DNA of 64,000 nt from Cotesia glomerata (lineage: Eukaryota; Arthropoda; Insecta; Hymenoptera; Braconidae). This document shows positions 57,517-64,000 of the stretch, piece by piece. Both the position numbers and the translations under genes were made by a program. How positions within the stretch are numbered: the first letter of the stretch is position 1; every line of letters starts with the position of its first letter. The DNA is taken from assembly GCF_020080835.1 (NCBI RefSeq), contig NC_058166.1, positions 1,674,001 to 1,738,000 of the forward strand, read 5' to 3'. Under the pieces are notes generated by a model. The model saw only the letters and a program-made list of their open reading frames with translations. It did not search any database and was not told the origin of the DNA.

Positions 57517-57626
57517 ATTTTTAAAGTTTAATATAATACCTTAGAATTTTAAATGTTTGACGAATTAAGAAGTCAATATAATTTAGCAATGAAATTTTTT
57601 ATTTAATTTAATATTCATATTACCAT

Positions 57627-58045
57627 CCCGTGTAAAAAAAAATCGTCTTGAAATTGTCTTAAAATTGTCGTTTGTTTCAGATCTTAAACGTGACACAAAC
57701 TAAGACTATTTTAAGACTCTTTTAAGACGCAAAAAAAAAAAATCCAAGGGCAGATTTTTGAAAATTTGGTTCTCGAATTTTTTGTGAAAATTAATTTTTA
57801 GACATATTTTAGACGATTTTATGACTTTCTAACCACAATATTTTTTAGTAAGATGTTTTTAAATTGAATTTAAAATTGTTAAAAAATTATTACCTGACAA
57901 TTTTAAGACTTTTTTAAGACGTTCCGTTTTAATGTTCCGGGGCTCTGTCACTGTTAGCCCATTTTAAAATAATCTAAATTTTTTTTTAAGAATAATTTAA
58001 GATAATTTTAAGACTATTTTAAGATTTAAGTCTTAAAATAATTTT
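57627..58045. mobile_element. Insertion with CCCGTGTAAAAA left end
   Basis: CCCGTGTAAAAAAAAATCGTC interrupts ATTACCATG in the class A flank. The interior repeats TTTTAAGAC words in both directions. The matching right end is not found, so the element is truncated or its end is decayed. The right boundary is approximate. Confidence 0.5.
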
Positions 58046-58390
58046 TAAATAGTATTACGTTTGAAAAACAGATGATAAATACCTACTGAAATAATCAATT
58101 CTGAGTTTTTAAGAACCGAATCCTTAGAAATTTAGAATTAAGATTTTTTCCACACTTTAATAATTAAAATATTATTGAATTAATAAACGAGAATTCAACT
58201 TTGACCAGTTTATACATGTTTCACTAGTGAAGATGGTCCAGCTGTAAATTTTAATAACGAAAATATATCATCTAATCAATTTTTGTTCCAAAATCGGAAT
58301 ACATCATCTTAATTGATTTATTGATGGTATTATTTACATGTAATCTTATGACTTGTTGTACGCAGGGTAATTGTAGAAATTAAAATAACA

Positions 58391-58508
58391 AACTCTGTAA
58401 GACGCATAAATTTTTTTCTTTGTTGGAACTAATAATATTTGAGTCAACTCTTCGCTGGCGAGAAATTTTGGCGATCATGCGCCACCTGTCGGAAAATTTT
58501 AGAACTAG
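58391..58508 (+). repeat. Module B9
   Basis: Core GCGCCACCTGTCGG... at 58479-58492, read as GCGCCACCTGTCGG; left half CTTCGCTGGCGAGAA, shared with B1, which supports the paralogy of the two ends. Confidence 0.85.
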
Positions 58509-58809
58509 TTTTAAAAATTTTGTCAATACTTTTTAAATTTGTAGAAAAAGAGTATAGTTCTGTTTCAGTTACCAATTTTGAATATGAAAATTTTATGTAA
58601 AAACTGCATCTACTCGATTTAAAAAAAAATTTATTGAGTTCAACAATCATTTTCCTTTCTTAAAATGTGTTTTTCGTATTTTTATGAATAATATCATTGA
58701 CAGATACGATTTAATGTAATAAAATATTGAAATCTTGGTTTTTAGGAGCTATTAAATTATCGCCCTTATGTAAATTAATTTTATGATTTTTACATTTTCT
58801 ACAACTGTA

Positions 58810-59712
58810 CACGGAAAGAAATTTTCTTTAAAATTTACACTTACATTAACGAGAAAAATTACCGGACTGTATCGTTATCATGAGACGCTAAGGTGCTGCT
58901 TTACCATTTACTAAAAACAGAAATACTTTTTACAGTTGTGAGAGTAAAATTTACCGGAGTCTCCGGTAAAAAAAAAATTTTTAATTTTCAATGGAGCTTG
59001 CCGCACACATGGAATATAATTATTATTGGACATATTGTCATTAATAGAATATTATTATTATAAATTTAATAGTTTTTATGTTTTAAAAAAAGTTGATTTT
59101 AATTTAACAACATTAAATGTTTATTTGATTTTTTTAATTTAATTTATTTTTTTGGGTTATTTCACTTAACAATTTATGAATATATAGAATAATAGCAAAT
59201 ATTTAAGATAATTGCAAATGTCATTAAAGCACATCTTTACAATTAATAGTTAACTAATTGCATAAAATTTTATTATAATGATAATTATATAAATGTTTGT
59301 TAGATTTAACTGTAATTCAGTGTCAACTGATCACTGACATGTGAAATTTTGTAAACAGCTGAGAAGTCTACAGCGAATGCAGCGCCGCCTCAAAGTCGGT
59401 GGATAGTACCGTTACTTAGATTCTTTTTGACCGGAGACTCTAGTAAATTTTATAGTAGTTTCAGTAAAATCTTTCGATTTCACTGTAATTTTTAAGATTA
59501 AATCAGTAAAAATAACTTTCAATCTAATTAAATTTTTATGCTTATTATTTTTTACCGGTATACTACAGTAAAACTTATTGGTACTTTTCTGGATTTCTTA
59601 CATTGTTATTGTGAATAATTATTAAAAAAATTGTAATTAGATCAGGAATTTACAAATTTCCCACGATTACTGTGATTTTAACGGTAATTTTTAAAGAAAA
59701 TTTCTTTTTGTG
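58810..59712. mobile_element. 903-bp TIR element with CACGGAAAGAAATTTTC ends
   Basis: Left CACGGAAAGAAATTTTCTTT and right AAAGAAAATTTCTTTTTGTG form about 30-bp inverted repeats including GTAATTTT extensions; TA on both sides. The paralogous flank after B1 (about 3470) lacks it. Interior contains ACCGGAGTCTCCGGT and other palindromes; no ORF. Confidence 0.7.
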
Positions 59713-60342
59713 TACAGTTGTCTTTATAATGACCTAAATAATGAAATTTGGATAAATATGAATTGCTTTTTATTTCGTAGCAGTCACCATAAGTAAGTAT
59801 TTTTAAATTGAAATGTAATCAGAAAAACGATTTAATTACCTTCACGGTTAAGAAAGCAAAAAACCAATTTCTCGACAATGGAATTTTAATGGATTTCTTC
59901 GATTAAATAACAAAATTTTTACATTCCTTACTATTTTTTTCTTTCTACTAAAATAAACTAAATTTTTTATCTGGATTCAAATTCTGGGAGAAGAATCGTT
60001 CATTGATTAAAACATTAATTTCTTTTTCAACAACATTTTTCTAAAAATATTACACAATTATATTTACAAAAACTTCTTCCTTCACATCCGAGATTTAAAT
60101 ATACATTCAAAAAATCTTTTTTCGTAACTTACCATTAATACAAACCTTGTAGTTAACATCAAAATCATTTCTATCTTGACATAATATGCTCATAAATTTC
60201 TGCAATAGTCATGCATGCTTATAAAAATTTTATTCTGAATGACGTTCGAATTTATTAATTTTTAAAATTATCAAAATAACGTACAAGAATTAAAATCTTC
60301 TGACGAGCAGACTAATTAGGACTAATAAAAATTCAAATACCA

Positions 60343-60457
60343 ACTGTGTAAGACACATAAATTTTCCTTGATTGGAACTTATTAAATCTGAATGAAGTAT
60401 CTTGCAGTGAGAATTTTTGGCGACCATGCACCACCTGTCGGAATTTTTTAATACTAA
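60343..60457 (+). repeat. Module D4, first core
   Basis: Core GCACCACCTGTCGG at 60428-60441; left half CTTGCAGTGAGAA. Confidence 0.85.
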
Positions 60458-60509
60458 ATTTTAAATTTCTATTCCGCTTCGAATTTTAAATTCATGAGCT
60501 TCTAACAAA

Positions 60510-60570
60510 CTCTTCACTAGCGAGAATATTCAGCGACCATGCGCCACCAAGTGGCAAAACCAAGAACTTT
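60510..60570 (+). repeat. Module D4, second core
   Basis: CACTAGCGAGAA, then 14 nt, then GCGCCACCAAGTGG at 60541-60554. The minus strand reads CCACTTGGTGGCGC, the best match to the general CTCF consensus in the window. Confidence 0.85.
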
Positions 60571-60891
60571 TTTTGCGAACTTCAAAAATTAAAATTTATA
60601 CTATTACCAAAACATTTTCAACAATTTCATATATATTTATAGTTAATAAATGAATTATTAAAGAATTGAATTTGAATGAAATTAAAAAAATTTGATATTA
60701 ATTTTATTTCAATAAATACTAATTAATTAATTTTAGAAATTTTTTAAAATTTTTTAGAAAAACCACTATTAATTCTGGTGTTTAAGTTTCTGTAAACAAA
60801 AAAATGTGCACTTATGAAAATTTCATCAAAAATATTCATATTTCTAAAAATTTATTACAACTACTGACAGAAAATCTTTTTTTGCCCTCCG

Positions 60892-60947
60892 GGCGGAAAG
60901 TGGCAACTTTCGTCCCGTTGCGCTAAACTAAGTTGCCGCTTTCCGCC
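60892..60947. repeat. GC-rich hairpin 1
   Basis: GGCGGAAAGTGGCAACTT (60892-60909) faces AAGTTGCCGCTTTCCGCC (60930-60947), 17 of 18 paired, with a 20-nt loop. Confidence 0.75.
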
Positions 60948-60963
60948 TTCGTCGGACAAAAAA

Positions 60964-61099
60964 ATAGTATACACTCCACGGGAAGTAAATAAGAAAGCCT
61001 CAGATCACATGTTTGTTGACTTCGGCTTCGCCTCGGCCAACAATTACATGCGATCTGAGACATTTCTTACTTTACTTCCCTAGGTGTGTAATATACTAT
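60964..61099. repeat. GC-rich hairpin 2
   Basis: Arms of about 58 bp: ATAGTATACACTCCACGGGA, ...CTCAGATCACATG... against CATGCGATCTGAG... and ...TAATATACTAT. The loop contains TTCGGCTTCGCCTCGG. The D-C linker copies at 5060 and 48940 lack both hairpins, so they were inserted here. Confidence 0.7.
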
Positions 61100-61229
61100 T
61101 TCTTACGACAAAACTTTTCGTTCGCTAAAGATAAAATTATTTTGGATTCAATTTTAGTTCCAAAAATTTTACTAAATTCATACAATTGGGGAAGTAAGTC
61201 AGATAAATAATTTCCTTTTTTTTTTTCGA

Positions 61230-61700
61230 CTAACAAGTAAGTTACTAATAAGGCAAGAGGGTTGGTAAGATATTTGAGCGACACATTGTTACATATATTT
61301 GATATGATATATTTATTGAAAAACTAAAAAATGAGGTATCATATTATAAAATAACATTAATGAGTTTGGCTATCAATTCCGATCACTTGCCTAATATAGT
61401 AAGATAGACCTTATTATTTTCAGTGCGATTGAAATATCTCCCATTATTTTCGAATGAAAGCTAAGGATTATTCGCCTTTTACGCTGTGACGCAACACCCA
61501 AAATTTATTTCAATCAATAAAACAGTTTTTTATTAATGGACATTTCGGATGGCAGATTCAAAAATTGGGCAGTTCGCATTGATAATAAAAAAAAAATGTC
61601 AACATTGTGAAAGAAGACCGTTTTTCGTTAAAATTCCAAGTTCTTATAAAGTTCAAAAGAAACTTTGCCACCGAAAATGTGCATTGGACATCAAATGCTC
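61230..61700 (+). repeat. D-C linker, copy 4
   Basis: Best match to copy 1 (GAGTTTGGCTATCAATTCCG, TTCGAATGAAAGCTAAGGAT, TATTCGCCTTTTACG). The frame that is open in copy 1 is broken here by indels. Confidence 0.65.
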
Positions 61701-62009
61701 CCAAAAACCAAGGACATTTCCAATAACCGAAATAAAGAAAGAGTGTAACATCAACACTAACTTTAAAAACTATTTCAACTGAGAATTACAGAAAACTCAT
61801 AAATCATGTGCCTCATCTCTTTTTGTGCCGCAAAATTTTATTTTAGTATTCATTAAGCTCACACTATAAAATGCCAAAAATCGTGTAAGTATACAAAGTA
61901 AAATGATAAAAAAAAAAGAAGTTATTAAAAGTTTTTTAAGAAATTATTCTTATGAGTAATAAAATTTTATTGAATTTCAGAAAGTAATTTCTTAAACTCA
62001 AGATAGTGA

Positions 62010-62115
62010 TTAATAAATTTCTCGCTGATTGGAAGTTAAAACATTTGAGTCGAGTGTCTTGCAGCGAGAATTTTAGAAGATCATGCGCCACCTGTTGGTG
62101 ATTTTTGGTACTGAA
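62010..62115 (+). repeat. Module C7
   Basis: Core GCGCCACCTGTTGG at 62085-62098; left half CTTGCAGCGAGAA exact. Confidence 0.85.
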
Positions 62116-62590
62116 TTCAAAATTAAGGTTAATACTTAGAAATTTGTTAAAAATTGCAGAAAAAGAATAAAATTTAGTAGATTAGAAATTTGCAGTGAAT
62201 TTATGATTGATGAATTAATTTAATAAAGAAATTTAATTAGTTAATTTATTTATTTTCAGAGCAATTACAACGAAATATTTTAACAAACTCAGACCACACA
62301 CGTAATATTAAATTAAAATCATGAATAACAAACTAAAAAAAAAAGTCAATCCAAAAGTATGAAACTGATGAGTAAAAAATGTATCTGAAATTGGAGAGTT
62401 AGAACTAAAATGAAATATATCTGCAACTATTTGGTATTTTAGCATTCAAAAGCGTGGCTGGAGAAAAATTAAATTAAATTAATAAGGCCATTTAAAATTA
62501 CATTTAAATTATTTTCTAACAATTTAATTGTAGAAGAAATATAATTATCAGACAAAAATATAGTAATATAAGTTTTATAGAATGACAACC

Positions 62591-62703
62591 TTTGTAAGAC
62601 ACATAAATATTTTTTTGGTTAGAACTTATAATATCTGAGTTAAGTTTCTTGCAGTGGAAATTTTAGACCACAATTCGCCACCTGTTGGAATTTTTCAGAA
62701 CTA
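62591..62703 (+). repeat. Module E4
   Basis: Core TCGCCACCTGTTGG at 62675-62688, E-type spacer GACCACAAT. Confidence 0.8.
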
Positions 62704-63610
62704 AAAATAAAGTCCGGTTGATTTGATTGAAGTGTAAATTTACAAGTAGGGTTTTGATCAAATTATCATTGTTAACCCTTTATTGATAATAACTTATTAC
62801 TTCTTCAGCAAAACGATTAACGTAAAAACAAGGATTGTGTTCTAAGTTTACAAAAGATTCAAACATCTCAGTCACCTAATTATACCTTATTTATACAGCA
62901 AATTACAAATTTGTCAATTGAGTGATTTATATTAAGATAACTAGACTTAAATTTGATTTTTATGAGAAAGATTCCACATCAAAGAAATATTTATGCATTT
63001 CATTATTACATTTTACAATTGTGCCGACATCGAGCAATTTGTATTCATCTTTGAACATAATATCGACATTGTAAATTATAACCGGATATCGAAGGGCATT
63101 TTCAACCATAAAGAAAAATTTAAAAAAAAAAAAAAAAAACAGTTTAATTTAACAAATCATATCCCTCACTTCATAGCTCAAAAAATTTTCTTAAGTATTC
63201 AAAAAGGCTTATTATAATTTGCTGATATTCATGCAAGTAAATATAAAAGCTGCAAGACACCCAACGCAATCTTTTTCAACCAAGTTTTTCAAACTTGCCA
63301 GAAAACAATTGAATACAGAAAAAGAGAAAGTAAGTGCATGTGGCAAAAAAACTTGACCGCCAAGACAATACCGAGGAGAAAATTATTTCAATGAAGTAAT
63401 ACAGCTCAATCACAAATCATGTCTTATTTTATATAGTCAAAATTTTTTTTTTCATTATTCAGTGCGCTAAAACTCTAATTGTAGTAAATATGAAGCGATG
63501 TTATCAAAAAAAGAAACCTCAAAATTTTTCAGATAATTTATTGTTATGAGTTATGACTGATAAATTTTTATTAAATATTAGAAAATAATTCTATAAACTA
63601 AAGACAATAG

Positions 63611-63728
63611 CTAACTTTAAGTCGAATAAATTTTTCGTTGATTGGAAGTTAAAAAATATGAGTTAAGTGTCTTGTAGCGAGAATTTTAGAAGACCATACG
63701 CCACCTGTTGGTGATTTTTAGTACTAAA
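63611..63728 (+). repeat. Module C8
   Basis: Core ACGCCACCTGTTGG at 63698-63711; left half CTTGTAGCGAGAA. The flank after it gives the uninterrupted form of the solo LTR target at 39171. Confidence 0.8.
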
Positions 63729-64000
63729 TTCAAAATTAAGGTTACTACTTAGAAATTTGTTAAGTATTACCAAGAAAGTATAAAATTGAGTTAGTAGATT
63801 AGAAATTTGCAGTAAATTTATGATTAATGAATTAATTTTAGTAAAAATAATTTAAGACGACTTTTTACTAATATTTCTGTTATATTTTTAATTAAGTATT
63901 TAAAGAAATTTATAAATGAACATCTGTGTTAAAAAAATTATTAAATAAAAATAGTGATCGTTTGTTTGATAATTACAAGAATTGAATCATTTGCAAGTCG

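Larger units (their letters stand above)
55193..64000 (+). repeat. Higher-order array segment 7 (A11-A12-B9-D4-C7-E4-C8)
   Basis: Resumes the C6 flank (AATACTTAGGAATG), then two A classes and a full B-D-C run paralogous to 1194-6340. E4 and C8 follow in the order E, C, and the array runs off the window. Confidence 0.75.

Noticed and set aside
61549..61782. 77-codon frame with several cysteines near 61.6 kb
   Set aside because: It is D-C linker sequence; the paralogous stretch at 5440-5680 does not keep the frame.

Overview
The window reads as AT-rich nuclear DNA of an arthropod, most likely an insect; a hymenopteran would fit, but nothing here fixes the species. There is no operon structure and no bacterial signal. 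Mobile elements (non-LTR retrotransposons, solo LTRs, MITE-like and fold-back elements) dominate. I recognise no conserved host protein-coding gene.

The backbone is a degenerate higher-order repeat array. About 37 copies of a ~115-bp module occur, all in the same orientation, in five classes that I call A, B, C, D and E. Outside the module each class has its own flanking sequence, and the classes tend to follow one another as A-B-(E)-D-C. Each module carries a bipartite signature, roughly CTTGCAGCGAGAA - 14 nt - GCGCCACCTnTnGG. Read on the minus strand the right half is CCnAnAGGTGGCGC, which closely matches the core DNA motif of the insulator protein CTCF. Counting the doubled sites of class D there are about 40 cores in 64 kb, none seen in the opposite orientation. 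A one-way array of CTCF-like sites, formally like the mammalian macrosatellites DXZ4 and FIRRE, is the most interesting candidate system here.

Layout: 1-1193, end of a transposon. 1194-6340, array (A1 B1 D1 C1). 6340-8700, a GC-richer island with one unrecognised intronless gene on the minus strand, broken by a one-base frameshift, with a perfect stem-loop at its stop codon. 8700-19847, array (A2 to C3). 19848-21148, an interspersed repeat carrying a tRNA-like element between 139-bp direct repeats. 21149-26581, array (A5 to A7). 26582-31057, a nested 4.5-kb insertion with a TIR element, a solo LTR and a LINE that kept ORF1 but lost most of ORF2. 31058-32417, array (rest of A7, B7). 32418-37375, a full-length, apparently intact LINE with a 17-bp target duplication, a possible downstream promoter element and a candidate -1 frameshift site between ORF1 and ORF2. 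37393-41330, array with a second solo LTR. 41331-43258, another copy of the interspersed repeat with a 603-bp fold-back element and a LINE remnant. 43259-49927, array. 49928-55192, a 5.3-kb TIR element with nested hairpin repeats and a 2.24-kb LTR-like element. 55193-64000, array (A11 to C8), whose A12-B9-D4-C7 stretch is paralogous to the first 6 kb.

The only long open reading frames that look like real proteins are the orphan gene and the ORFs of the two LINEs. Most elements can be bounded because they interrupt array units whose uninterrupted form exists elsewhere in the window.
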